A stretch of 64,000 nt of DNA, from positions 186,001-250,000 of the forward strand of contig NZ_FOCX01000003.1 in assembly GCF_900110215.1 (NCBI RefSeq). Direction: 5' to 3'. The notes beneath the pieces were generated by a model that was not told the DNA's origin, did no database searches, and saw nothing but the letters and a program-made list of their open reading frames with translations. The translations under genes and the position numbers were made by a program. The stretch comes from Halorientalis persicus. Lineage in GTDB: Archaea > Halobacteriota > Halobacteria > Halobacteriales > Haloarculaceae. Each line of letters opens with the position of its first letter. The first letter of the stretch is position 1. Of this stretch, positions 56,530-64,000 are shown piece by piece.

Positions 56530-57438
56530 ATGACGAAGCGTCACGTCTCGTTGCCGCCCCTGGCCGAGGAGGGGCTCCGGGCGTTCATCGACGAGGTCGA
56601 CGAGCGCCTCAGCAGTGACGAGAACACGTGCGACGTGGTCGAGGACGTGCTCGTCGACCTCCACGGCGACCGACAGGCCTACGAGCGATGGCAGTCCGGC
56701 GACGACATCTCGCCGGCCGAACGCGTCCGCCTGCAGGGATACGACCCCTGTAACGCGACCCTGGAGAGCGAGTACTACGCCGAGGTCGCGGGGATGGACG
56801 AGGGTGAGTACGAGCGCTCCAAGCACCTCCAGTGGCTCTGGCGGCAGTTCGACGCCACGCCGATGGCCGATAACATCGCCTTCGCCCTGCGCTTCCGGGA
56901 GATGCTCGCCGACCACCTCTTCGCCGAGGCCGGCGACGACCTCCGGCTGTTCAAGGGGATCACCTTCACCTACGGCCACAACATCGAACTGGGCGACAAC
57001 GTCGTCGTCCACGACGACGTGCATCTGGACGACCGCGGCAAGCTCACCGTCGGCGACCGAGTCTCGATCTCCGACAACGCCCACGTCTACACCCACGACC
57101 ACGACGTGGTCGACCAGACCGAGGTCACCAACTACCACACCATCATCGAGGACGACGTGCGCGTCACCTACGACTCGATGGTCCGGGCGGGCGTGCGCAT
57201 GGGCGAGAACTCGATCCTCGCGGCCAAGTCCATCGCCGGCAAGGACGTGCCGGCCCACCACATCGCCGCCGGCCAGCCCGCCAAATCCATCGCGATCAAA
57301 GACGGCTGGGAGAGTGTCGCCGACTCCGTCGAGGATGCCAACGTCGACCGCAGCGACGAGCGCGTCGTCGAGTACGACGTGCCCGACGTGGACGTGTTCG
57401 ACGAGTTCCAGCGGGACCGCTCGCCGCCCGACGCCTGA
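56530..57438 (+). CDS. Left-handed beta-helix acyltransferase
   Basis: A 302-residue protein. Residues ~1-125 are helical and acidic; ~135-250 form hexapeptide repeats (IELGDNVVVHDDVHLDDRGKLTVGDRVSISDNAHVYTHDHD and VRMGENSILAAKSIAGKDVPAHHIAAGQPAKSI), as in maltose/galactoside O-acetyltransferases. The catalytic His is probably in the THDHD segment. The acyl donor is likely acetyl-CoA; the acceptor is unknown. ATG 56530 was preferred over a GTG two codons upstream. Confidence 0.87.
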   Translation: MTKRHVSLPPLAEEGLRAFIDEVDERLSSDENTCDVVEDVLVDLHGDRQAYERWQSGDDISPAERVRLQGYDPCNATLESEYYAEVAGMDEGEYERSKHLQWLWRQFDATPMADNIAFALRFREMLADHLFAEAGDDLRLFKGITFTYGHNIELGDNVVVHDDVHLDDRGKLTVGDRVSISDNAHVYTHDHDVVDQTEVTNYHTIIEDDVRVTYDSMVRAGVRMGENSILAAKSIAGKDVPAHHIAAGQPAKSIAIKDGWESVADSVEDANVDRSDERVVEYDVPDVDVFDEFQRDRSPPDA

Positions 57439-57522
57439 GACGTACTGTCACCCTCGACCGGCTACCCCTCGGCCCTTGCAACCGACGGAAGAGCCAAGTA
57501 CCGTGATACCCTATCACATGGC

Positions 57523-57798
57523 ATGGAGGTCTGGACCTGGATCGTGGCGTACATCGTCGGGTTCAGTCTGCTCCAGTTGCTGGTCTACCGGTATTTCCGG
57601 GACAGCGACCCATCGGTCGAGGGAGCCTCGACGGGTTCGGGCGAGCAGTACTCGGCCGCGACCGACGGACTGGAGCGAGACCAGACGAGTCGCCGGACGC
57701 GTGACGACGATGGCACAGTGTGCCAGCACTGCGGCACGTTCAACGAACACGAAGCGACGTATCGGTACTGCAAGCACTGCGTCTCGCCGCTCCGGTAG
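57523..57798 (+). CDS. Membrane-anchored zinc-ribbon protein (DUF7577-like)
   Basis: A 91-residue protein with one N-terminal membrane helix (~5-23), a polar linker and a C-terminal zinc ribbon CQHCGTFNEHEATYRYCKHC (residues ~67-86). Such short tethered ribbons are common in haloarchaea; I believe this type is called DUF7577. Function is unknown. Confidence 0.68.
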   Translation: MEVWTWIVAYIVGFSLLQLLVYRYFRDSDPSVEGASTGSGEQYSAATDGLERDQTSRRTRDDDGTVCQHCGTFNEHEATYRYCKHCVSPLR

Positions 57799-57834
57799 CG
57801 ACGAGGTTTTGCCCACGACCGCCGACCGGTCGGT

Positions 57835-58557
57835 ATGCGAAGCGTCGCCATCAACGTCGCCGCCAACACCAACGAGCCCGGCGTCCGCGGCCCGCTCTTT
57901 CCCGACGGTCGCTTCGAGTACGTCCCGATTCCCGAATCCGAACCCATTCGTCCCGACGCGACCGTCCCGACCTACGCCGACCTGGATCTGACCACCGACG
58001 TGCCCGCTCCCGACCGCCCGGTCCACCTCGACCCGGAGTTCGCCGAGTACCCCGGCTGTGAGCGGTACACCTACGGCGACCCCAACGGCGTCAAGGCCGG
58101 CCCCATCCTCGACCTGTCGGCCGGTGATGTCCTCCTCTTTTATGCGACGCTGTCGACCGACGCTGACCGACCCGACTGGGCCCCGCCCGAGTGGGGCGCG
58201 TTCCTGATCGGTCAGTTCCGACTGGCGCGTGATCCACTCGACGGCGACGCGTACCGCGACCTGCCAGCCGACGCCGAGGCCCGGGCCGGCTTCGCCAACA
58301 ACGCCCACGTCAAACGCGACCCCTTCGACGCCCGCGTGCTGGTCCAGGGCGACCCCGACGCGTCGGGACTGTACGACACCGCCGTCCCGCTGAGCTCCCC
58401 TGAGAGCGGTAGCGAGGCCAACGCCGTCGTGACCGCCCTCTCGGCCGACTCCGGGGAGGGCCCGTGGTGGCGACGGCCGCTCCGGTTCGACGCCGACGCG
58501 ACCGACCGACTCCTGGCACTCGACCCCGGCGACGCCGTCCGGTTGGCGGGCCGGTGA
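57835..58557 (+). CDS. Nmad3-like protein
   Basis: A 240-residue soluble protein. The N-terminus RGPLFPDGRFEYVPIPESEP and the following VLLFYATLS / GAFLIGQFRL strands match the pattern of Nmad3 (putative nucleotide-modification-associated domain 3). Nmad proteins were predicted from genomic context to act with DNA-base modification systems, mostly in phages and mobile elements. None is adjacent here, and a general haloarchaeal role is possible. Confidence 0.6.
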   Translation: MRSVAINVAANTNEPGVRGPLFPDGRFEYVPIPESEPIRPDATVPTYADLDLTTDVPAPDRPVHLDPEFAEYPGCERYTYGDPNGVKAGPILDLSAGDVLLFYATLSTDADRPDWAPPEWGAFLIGQFRLARDPLDGDAYRDLPADAEARAGFANNAHVKRDPFDARVLVQGDPDASGLYDTAVPLSSPESGSEANAVVTALSADSGEGPWWRRPLRFDADATDRLLALDPGDAVRLAGR

Positions 58558-58590
58558 GACCACTCACTGCTCGGCGTGTGGCCCCGGACT

Positions 58591-58608
58591 GTTCTCAATC
58601 GTGAGAAC
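58591..58608. promoter_or_regulatory. Inverted repeat upstream of the KaiC-like operon
   Basis: Perfect 7-bp inverted repeat GTTCTCA-ATCG-TGAGAAC, about 14 nt upstream of the TATA box CTATATCC (58622-58629). This is where an activator would bind, next to the BRE; no regulator is known. Confidence 0.6.
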
Positions 58609-58650
58609 CCAGCAGGAACACCTATATCCCGAGATGGATCTGTTCCGGGT

Positions 58651-59337
58651 ATGCGTGTTTCGAGCGGTGTCCCGGGTTTCGACGAAATCGTCGAGGGCGG
58701 CCTCCCGGCGAATCGGCTGTACGTGGTCAGCGGGCCGCCCGGCAGCGGGAAGACGACCTTCTCCTCGCAGTTCATCACGGAAGGTGCGCGTAACGGTGAG
58801 AACTGCCTGTACGTCACGATGCACGAGTCCAAGGACGAACTCATCCACGATATGTCGAACTTCGATTTCGGCTTCGAGAAGGTGATGCGATCGGATCGAG
58901 TGCAGTTTCTCAATCTCGTGACCGAGGCCGGCAAGCGGACGATCACCCAGTTCGGGACCGACGGCGGGCTGACCAACCGACTGACCGCGTTCATCGAGTC
59001 AAACGACATCGACCGCGCGGTCATCGACTCCACAATGTTGCTCCAGCACTTCTTCGCGGATATGTCAGAGGAGATCACAGGCTTTCTCTCCTCGCTGAAA
59101 CAGACCGACACCACCATCCTGCTCATCTCGGAGATGACCGACCCGACCTCCTACTCCGACGAGCATTACCTCGCCCACGGGGTGATCTTCTTCCACAACT
59201 ACATGGAGGGCGGCGGGATGACCCGCGGCGTCCAGACGATCAAGATGCGCGGGACGGCCATCGACTGTGACATCCACAGGATCAGCTTCTCGGACAAGGG
59301 ATTGCGCGTCTATCCCAACGAGAAGGTACAGCGATGA
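58651..59337 (+). CDS. RAD55/KaiC-like RecA-superfamily ATPase
   Basis: A 228-residue single-domain KaiC/RAD55-type protein. Walker A GPPGSGKTT (~28-36), the KaiC-like start VSSGVPGFDEIVEGGLPANRLYVVSG, a Walker B-like region RAVIDSTMLL (~125) and a C-terminal TIKMRGTAIDCDIHRISF. Such haloarchaeal proteins often signal with histidine kinases. ATG 58651 is supported by CTATATCC 26 nt upstream. Overlaps the next gene by 4 nt. Confidence 0.88.
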   Translation: MRVSSGVPGFDEIVEGGLPANRLYVVSGPPGSGKTTFSSQFITEGARNGENCLYVTMHESKDELIHDMSNFDFGFEKVMRSDRVQFLNLVTEAGKRTITQFGTDGGLTNRLTAFIESNDIDRAVIDSTMLLQHFFADMSEEITGFLSSLKQTDTTILLISEMTDPTSYSDEHYLAHGVIFFHNYMEGGGMTRGVQTIKMRGTAIDCDIHRISFSDKGLRVYPNEKVQR

Positions 59338-59753
59338 GCCTCTACGAGGATCGCTTCGACACGGACTGGGACCATCTCGACCGCGACGAGGCCATGGAGC
59401 GCGCCTTCGCGCTCGGCGTCGCCGCCTCGCTGGGCCATCACAACGAAGACGAGTACGAGGCCGTCCACGAGGCGATGGGGACCAACTACGACGCCAGCAT
59501 CGTCGAACTCGCCTACAAGGAGGGCAAACAGAAAGGCACGGAACGGAAACGCGCCGTCGACAACGCGACCGACACCGAGGAGATCTGGGAGACGGTCATC
59601 AGCGCCGAACTCGACGACGTCGAACCCGCCGACGACGAGGACACGACCAGCCGGGCCACCGACTTGCCCTCCGCCGTCTCCGATCTGCCCGAGATGACCG
59701 ACCAACCGGATCGGGACCCCGAACAGACCGAATTCCCCGACTTTCTGGAGTAG
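59334..59753 (+). CDS. Acidic partner protein of KaiC-like ATPase, unknown
   Basis: A 139-residue acidic protein. Residues ~1-85 are helical (DEAMERAFALGVAASLGHHNEDEYEAVHEAMG); ~90-139 is a disordered Asp/Glu/Pro-rich tail. It is translationally coupled (ATGA overlap) to the KaiC-like gene, so a shared job is likely. No domain recognised. Confidence 0.7.
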   Translation: MSLYEDRFDTDWDHLDRDEAMERAFALGVAASLGHHNEDEYEAVHEAMGTNYDASIVELAYKEGKQKGTERKRAVDNATDTEEIWETVISAELDDVEPADDEDTTSRATDLPSAVSDLPEMTDQPDRDPEQTEFPDFLE

Positions 59754-60857
59754 TTACTGTGGCAGTTCGAGGTTCACGACGGCCCCCTCGGCCCTGTCGC
59801 CGATCCAGGCGCGCCCGCCGTACTGTTCGAGGACCGACGCCGTCAGGAAGAGTCCGAGGCCTTCCCCGTCGCTGTCGATCCCTCGCTCGCTGGGCTCGAA
59901 CACGTCCGTCCGAACTTTCTCCGGAATGCCGGGGCCGTTGTCCGCGACCGAGAGAACCACCGCGTCCTCGCGCTGTTCGACCGACACCTCCACCCGCGGG
60001 TCCTCGGTGTCGTTGTGTTCGACTGCGTTCGCCAGCACGTTCGCGACTGCCCGCCCGAGCAAGTCGTTGGCCTGGACGGTACAGTCCTCCGGGATCGAGC
60101 CGACCACCTCGAAGGTCCCCTCGGGGAACGTCTCGCGAGCCGCGGCCAACTCCTCGGACAGGACTGCCTCGAGGTCGACCGGCAGCAGGGTCGGCTCCTC
60201 GGTGAGCGTTCGCGTGATGTCCCTGATCTCCTCGATGGTCGCCGTCATCTCGTCGGCCCGGTCGATCACCGTCTCGGCGTGATCGGCACCGTCGTCGTCG
60301 ACACGCGCTTCCAGCAGCTGTGCCTGCCCCCGGATGACCGTCAGTCCGTTCAGCAGGTGGTGGCGCAGGATGCGGTTCAGCACCTCGTTGGTCTCCTGCT
60401 GGCGCTCGACGAACTCCTGTTCGAGCTGGGCCTGCGTCGCCGCCTCGGCGTTCTGTTTGGCCCGGACCTGTGCGATCCCCACCAGCAGGCCGAAGAAGCC
60501 GCCGGCGACGATCTCCGTCATCGACTCGACGCTCATCGGCACGTCCTGGCCCAGCAGTCCCAGCAGGACCGACCACCCGGCCAGCCCTACCATCGTGTAG
60601 ATCCCCAGCGCGTACCAGACCGCGACCGTCCGACGCCCCTCCGTCGTCAGGTCCTGCTTGTGGAGTTTCAGCCCCTGCCAGACGATCAGCGTCACGAAAA
60701 GCGCCGGCAACACGAGATCCAGCGCCCGGAAGAACGGCTCGTCGACGCGCATCCGGACCAGTCCGACGAACAACACGAGCAAGACGAGACTCACGACGGG
60801 AACGATCCACTCGAAGAACGTGTCGATGACCCACTCGTCGACGTCGGCCCAGTCCAT
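59754..60857 (-). CDS. Membrane histidine kinase
   Basis: A 367-residue kinase: four membrane helices (~12-130), a short coiled coil (~135-165, QLEQEFVERQQETNEVLNRIL), an H-box RHHLLNGLTVIRGQAQLL (~165-182), and a HATPase_c domain with N-box NVLANAVEHN, G1 DNGPGIP and G2 GEGLGLFL. No extracellular sensing domain, so the membrane part is the likely sensor. No response regulator is adjacent. The start 60857 (MDWADVDEWVID) was chosen as the Met nearest the first helix. It converges with the KaiC-like operon with no gap. Confidence 0.92.
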   Translation of the reverse strand: MDWADVDEWVIDTFFEWIVPVVSLVLLVLFVGLVRMRVDEPFFRALDLVLPALFVTLIVWQGLKLHKQDLTTEGRRTVAVWYALGIYTMVGLAGWSVLLGLLGQDVPMSVESMTEIVAGGFFGLLVGIAQVRAKQNAEAATQAQLEQEFVERQQETNEVLNRILRHHLLNGLTVIRGQAQLLEARVDDDGADHAETVIDRADEMTATIEEIRDITRTLTEEPTLLPVDLEAVLSEELAAARETFPEGTFEVVGSIPEDCTVQANDLLGRAVANVLANAVEHNDTEDPRVEVSVEQREDAVVLSVADNGPGIPEKVRTDVFEPSERGIDSDGEGLGLFLTASVLEQYGGRAWIGDRAEGAVVNLELPQ

Positions 60858-61050
60858 GTCCCCTGGTTTTCCCTGTCCGACTCGCCGCCTTATGTGTATC
60901 GGAGTGGCAGATCCAGGCCGACCGACCATCCCTGCTCCCTCGGATGTGAGGACGAACCTTTTACTCGGATGCTGACGATAGCGGTACCAACGGAAGCATC
61001 GAGTGGGTGTCGTGGGGACGACACAGCGAACGCTTCCGGGGGGTCAACGG

Positions 61051-61350
61051 ATGGGACAGACACGAGACGACGGAACCGTGTACAGTGTGATCGACCGAGC
61101 GGCGCGACTGGCGCTCGCGCTCGCCGTTCTCGGCGTGGCCGTCGCCGGCGTCGCCGCCGCCGACAACGCGACGACGCCGGCACCCGCCACGCCGGCCCCG
61201 GCCGCCGACGATCCCGGCGCGCCCGGACCAGCCGACGCGAGCGCCGAGATGGCGATCCCGTCGGCGACCGGTCCCGTCGCCGGTGCCGGCATCGCCGCGG
61301 GCATCGCCATCGGCTTCGGCCTGTTCTCCCGATTTGGCCGGGAGGAGTGA
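61051..61350 (+). CDS. Small Ala/Pro-rich exported membrane protein
   Basis: A 99-residue protein: signal/anchor helix (~14-38), an Ala-Pro-Asp-rich outer segment (TTPAPATPAPAADDPGAPGP) and a second hydrophobic helix ending LFSRFGREE. Small proteins of this build are common in haloarchaea and unknown in role. An in-frame GTG at 61003 is an alternative start. The TATA-like CTTTTAC near 60960 would give a leadered transcript. Confidence 0.6.
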   Translation: MGQTRDDGTVYSVIDRAARLALALAVLGVAVAGVAAADNATTPAPATPAPAADDPGAPGPADASAEMAIPSATGPVAGAGIAAGIAIGFGLFSRFGREE

Positions 61351-61663
61351 GTCCGGGGGTGGCGAATTGAGCACCGCAGGTATGCGCCGGCCGGGTGTGT
61401 GACTGCGTCAGGCCATTGGCTGTGACGCCTGGTGTACTTCTGGACGTCCGATTGCGATCACGCGTCGATGGTCGCAGACACCCTTCGTGCTGACGGTCGT
61501 GTCATAACCGACGAGATCGGCAAGGAGTCAGTACCCCTCGATCAGACGATCACCCGTCCTAACCTGCGTCAGTGAAGGGCGCAAAGACGTGTATCTTAGC
61601 GGCTGAATGGAGCGAACAAACAGTTTAAGTGAGATACAGGGCAAACCACACTACACCATTATA
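61351..61663. other. Intergenic region at the left edge of the R-M island
   Basis: No gene seen. Positions 61375-61395 match the right-end repeat. The rest differs in composition from the upstream chromosome and leads into the methyltransferase promoter (GTTTAAGT at about 61623-61630). Confidence 0.6.
61375..61395. repeat. Direct repeat flanking the R-M island, left copy
   Basis: 21 bp, matching 63916-63936 with one mismatch. The minus strand reads CCCGGCCGGCGCATA..., the acceptor 3' strand of a tRNA-Gly-like gene. Candidate attL. Confidence 0.65.
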
Positions 61664-62800
61664 ATGAGCGAGAACATCTCTTCTGACTCTTCCAAGTCGA
61701 AAGTCGAACGGGTGGAATCGATGAAGAAATACCAGAAGCGGGCCGAACTTCTCCGGGGCAGCTTTCAAAATATTGGTCGTGCCAAGTGGGTCGACTCGAC
61801 TGACGTGGACGACGATGGCTTCACGTATAACGTCGTTGACCTCTTTTCGGGTGCAGGCGGATTAACTCTCGGATTCGAGGAGGCAAATTATAACAGTGTT
61901 CTCGGAATCGAACACGACGAGGATGCCGCGGCTACCTACGAACACAACTTCGAGAACGCGACACAACTCAACAAGGATATTCGGGAAGTAACCGCACAAG
62001 AAGTACGAGAAGCGATCGGTGACAAAGAAATCCACGTCCTGCTTGCTGGGTTTCCCTGCCCAGGGTTCTCTATCGCAGGGGAGCGTGATCCAGAGGACGA
62101 GCGTAATTTCCTCTATCAAGAGATTATCCGATTGATCGACGCTATCGACCCGTGGTTCCTGGTGATGGAGAACGTTCCGGGGATTACGACGATCGAGGAC
62201 GGTAAAGCGTACGATGCGATCCTCGACGACTTCGAGGACGCAGGCTATCCACTCGCCACACAAATTCTCGAAGCCGCCGATTACGAAGTCCCACAGATCC
62301 GCTCACGAAGTGTCTTCATCGGGAACAAATTCGGCCTCGAAAACCCATATCCGAAAAAAGTCCTCAGCGAAGAGGAGTATTTGGAATGTGATACATACAT
62401 CTCTGATTTGAAAGATACAGCGCGCGACCCGTCAATCAACCACGAATGGACAGATCACAGGGACGATACGATAGAACGCATCTCGGAGGTTGACCCCGGC
62501 GAATCCCTGTACGACAGTTACAAGGACGCATGGAAGCGGCAATATCCCGGTGCCCCGTGTATGGCGATCAAAGAGAATCACGGCGGCGTACACATCCACC
62601 CTGAACTAGACCGTTGTATCTCCGCCCGTGAGATGGCACGTCTCCAGACGTTCCCGGATGACTTCCATTTCGAGGGTCGTATGAAACGAACCTTCGTTCA
62701 AATCGGGAACGCCGTTCCGGTCAACCTCGCCAAACACGTCGCTCTCGGGCTTCGACCGACGCTCGACGAGGTTCGAGAAGACCACATCGAGAACGCTTAA
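61664..62800 (+). CDS. DNA (cytosine-5-)-methyltransferase
   Basis: A 378-residue C5 methyltransferase. Motif I DLFSGAGGLTLGFE (~59-72), motif IV GFPCPGFSIAG with catalytic Cys132, motif VI MENVPG, motif VIII QIRSRSVFIG and motif X QIGNAVPVNLAKHV are all present. The recognition domain (~230-310) is short, suggesting a 4-6 bp target. ATG 61664 was chosen over an upstream in-frame Met because of the GTTTAAGT box. It is more AT-rich than the surrounding chromosome and forms a restriction-modification pair with the convergent gene. Confidence 0.95.
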   Translation: MSENISSDSSKSKVERVESMKKYQKRAELLRGSFQNIGRAKWVDSTDVDDDGFTYNVVDLFSGAGGLTLGFEEANYNSVLGIEHDEDAAATYEHNFENATQLNKDIREVTAQEVREAIGDKEIHVLLAGFPCPGFSIAGERDPEDERNFLYQEIIRLIDAIDPWFLVMENVPGITTIEDGKAYDAILDDFEDAGYPLATQILEAADYEVPQIRSRSVFIGNKFGLENPYPKKVLSEEEYLECDTYISDLKDTARDPSINHEWTDHRDDTIERISEVDPGESLYDSYKDAWKRQYPGAPCMAIKENHGGVHIHPELDRCISAREMARLQTFPDDFHFEGRMKRTFVQIGNAVPVNLAKHVALGLRPTLDEVREDHIENA

Positions 62801-63645
62801 TCGCTGGTGTCTTCCAACGTCAATTGTTTTTCACCCGAACCACCGATATCCAACACGGTCCCCTCTAAATCAATATCTTCGCTGAACGCGATGCTTTCTC
62901 GGATCCGTTCGTTGAGTTCTCGCCGCCATCGGTCGAAGTTGTACCAGCCACAGCCGACACAGCCGACTTCTGCTTCGGGCCCGTTCTCGGGAACACCCTC
63001 CGGCCACGTCGGCCCGCCGCGATACCAGAATTCGATCCCCATCGGTGCGCCTCGTTCTCCCGTCTCGATACAGTGTTCGCAAGCCCGTGACTTCAGCAAA
63101 TTGTGGTTTCCCTTTCCGTCGTCCTTCAACAGCTGGAACTTGCGCTCGATCTCCCTCTCGCTGATCTCCTCGGCGTACGATTCTTCGACGCCGCCCCATC
63201 GTTCCATCGGGAATCGATGGTCGATGACCAGATCGTGAAGCTGCCGTTGTCGATTTTCGATTACGTCTCGATGGTCGTAATGCTCCAATATTTTCTGTTT
63301 AACAGCTTCGGGGATGTTCGCAGCGGCATTCGCTGTTTTCCGTTCACCAGTCCATCGATCGTGTCGAGTCGTCTCCCCACAAACATCACAGTGCTGATCT
63401 TCCGATTCGATCTCGAAGCCCGGTCGGGTCTTGGTTCCGCGTTCGAGCCCCTGGATACCGCCTCCCCCAGCGATCTGGTCCGTTTCTACGTGGCCGTACT
63501 CGTGACTTCGACAGTGCCAATTCCTGTCTGAAAGAACGGATAGTACTTTGAATTGCTTGCTGTCACGGCTGCGATATTCGTCGGCCAACGCGTCGGTGAG
63601 TTCGTCGTCAGATAGGGTTTCGAGATCGTCTTTCGTAACTGGCAT
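62797..63645 (-). CDS. HNH-type restriction endonuclease-like protein
   Basis: A 282-residue protein. The core VIDHRFPMERWGG (DH at ~142-143) followed by GNHNLLKSRACEHC (~180-192) fits a beta-beta-alpha metal (HNH) nuclease: the His is the general base and the Asn lies in the helix. Zinc-binding pairs are CDVC (~86-89), CEHC (~189-192) and CVGC (~229-232). As a convergent neighbour of a C5 methyltransferase it is very likely its cognate restriction enzyme. The stop codons overlap in TTAA. Start 63645 (MPVTKDDLETL) avoids an upstream poorly conserved extension. Confidence 0.78.
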   Translation of the reverse strand: MPVTKDDLETLSDDELTDALADEYRSRDSKQFKVLSVLSDRNWHCRSHEYGHVETDQIAGGGGIQGLERGTKTRPGFEIESEDQHCDVCGETTRHDRWTGERKTANAAANIPEAVKQKILEHYDHRDVIENRQRQLHDLVIDHRFPMERWGGVEESYAEEISEREIERKFQLLKDDGKGNHNLLKSRACEHCIETGERGAPMGIEFWYRGGPTWPEGVPENGPEAEVGCVGCGWYNFDRWRRELNERIRESIAFSEDIDLEGTVLDIGGSGEKQLTLEDTSD

Positions 63646-64000
63646 CTCCTGAAGTGAACACGACGCCCCAGAATAGATGTTTCCCCTATACGTACACCGC
63701 ACGATCACATTGATCGCATATCATCTACGCATCGAGCACAACCGCGATGCGCACTTCTATTACGGTTGGCAGTGGAGAGCTACTTCGACGATTGGCCGAT
63801 TCAGTGCCTGCTTCGAACGTGCGTTCGGAGTCGCTTCGCGGCGGCCCCGTCCGAGGTCGAACCCGGACACCGTTTCGACTCCCGCTCCGATACCTGCGAC
63901 TCACGAATCGTTCCTCGCAGATATGCGCCGGCCGGGAATTGAACCCGATGGCAACTCCTCGCCACCGCTCGGATTTGCGTGATTCAAGTCCCTCTGACGA
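63646..64000. other. Right edge of the R-M island, non-coding
   Basis: It holds the promoter of the nuclease gene on the minus strand and the right repeat. After the repeat, the minus strand continues as a T-arm-like sequence (CGGGTTCAATTCCCGG) plus acceptor 3' end. The bases further right do not form an anticodon or D-arm within the window, so I do not call a whole tRNA. The last 20 bases include another T-arm-like piece, GATTCAAGTCCC. Confidence 0.55.
63916..63936. repeat. Direct repeat flanking the R-M island, right copy
   Basis: 21 bp, 20 identical to 61375-61395. On the minus strand it is the 3' end of a tRNA-Gly-like acceptor and T-stem, and here the T-arm continues beyond the repeat. 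Candidate attR. Confidence 0.65.

Noticed and set aside
63677-63982. 101-codon frame at the right end
   Set aside because: Its MRRPGIEPDG segment is the T-arm/acceptor sequence of a tRNA-like region read on the opposite strand.
63922-64000. A complete tRNA-Gly on the minus strand
   Set aside because: The T-arm and acceptor 3' end look right, but no anticodon arm, D-arm or matching 5' acceptor can be found before the window ends.

Overview
The window is about 64 kb of a GC-rich haloarchaeal chromosome (class Halobacteria; nothing here fixes the genus, though the gene set fits the Haloarculaceae). The evidence is very acidic proteins, archaeal TATA boxes about 26 nt upstream of start codons with almost no leader, a thermosome subunit, PGF-CTERM surface proteins, a type IV pilin, archaeal Trm1, and several gene families restricted to haloarchaea.

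Layout. 0-7.5 kb: HIT protein, small membrane proteins, a thiolase, a four-domain LEA14-like exported protein, a ZIP metal transporter and a pilin. 7.7-16.2 kb: ileS, a TumE/TumA-type toxin-antitoxin pair with a frameshifted toxin, prs, an SMR transporter, a beta-propeller protein, hemL and an Lrp regulator. 16.2-17.9 kb: glnK and amt, forming an amt-glnK-lrp operon. 18.3-21.3 kb: a DUF4129-DUF7269-DUF58-DUF7519 operon without a MoxR ATPase. 21.4-31.6 kb: hemB, a CPBP protease, a membrane iron-sulfur oxidoreductase, cmi4, solo Cas4, ilvA, patatin, SDR and RidA. 31.66 kb: tRNA-Ser(GGA) with a duplicated 3' end. 32-43.7 kb: DUF6159 protein, alpha/beta hydrolase, thermosome, a PhoX-like protein carrying cohesin-like and dockerin modules followed by a surface-anchored cohesin-like protein, an AEC carrier, and MATE with its TetR regulator. 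43.8-47.5 kb: tandem PGF-CTERM paralogues, the second frameshifted. 47.5-61.4 kb: lrp/glnA divergent pair, PAP2, YihY, Trm1, SWIM protein, oxidoreductases, CPBP, acyltransferase, Nmad3-like protein, a KaiC-like ATPase operon and a histidine kinase. 61.4-64 kb: a C5 DNA methyltransferase and a convergent HNH-type nuclease, flanked by a direct repeat resembling a tRNA 3' end.

Genes that work together. Nitrogen control is represented twice, by amt-glnK-lrp and by lrp divergent from glnA. Haem synthesis is represented by hemL and hemB. The PhoX/dockerin protein and its downstream cohesin-like neighbour look like an enzyme and its surface anchor.

Beyond genes, six intergenic copies of a structured element stand out. 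Each has CCCAC-TTTTT / AAAAACGTGGG arms around hairpins whose stems differ in sequence but pair almost perfectly, usually across a 3-nt loop; most copies end in a GGTACGATAC-like box. Two short-repeat-bounded insertions are also visible: a 179-bp one at tRNA-Ser and a 2.5-kb restriction-modification island at the right end. Long open frames opposite real genes are common because of the high GC content and were left out.
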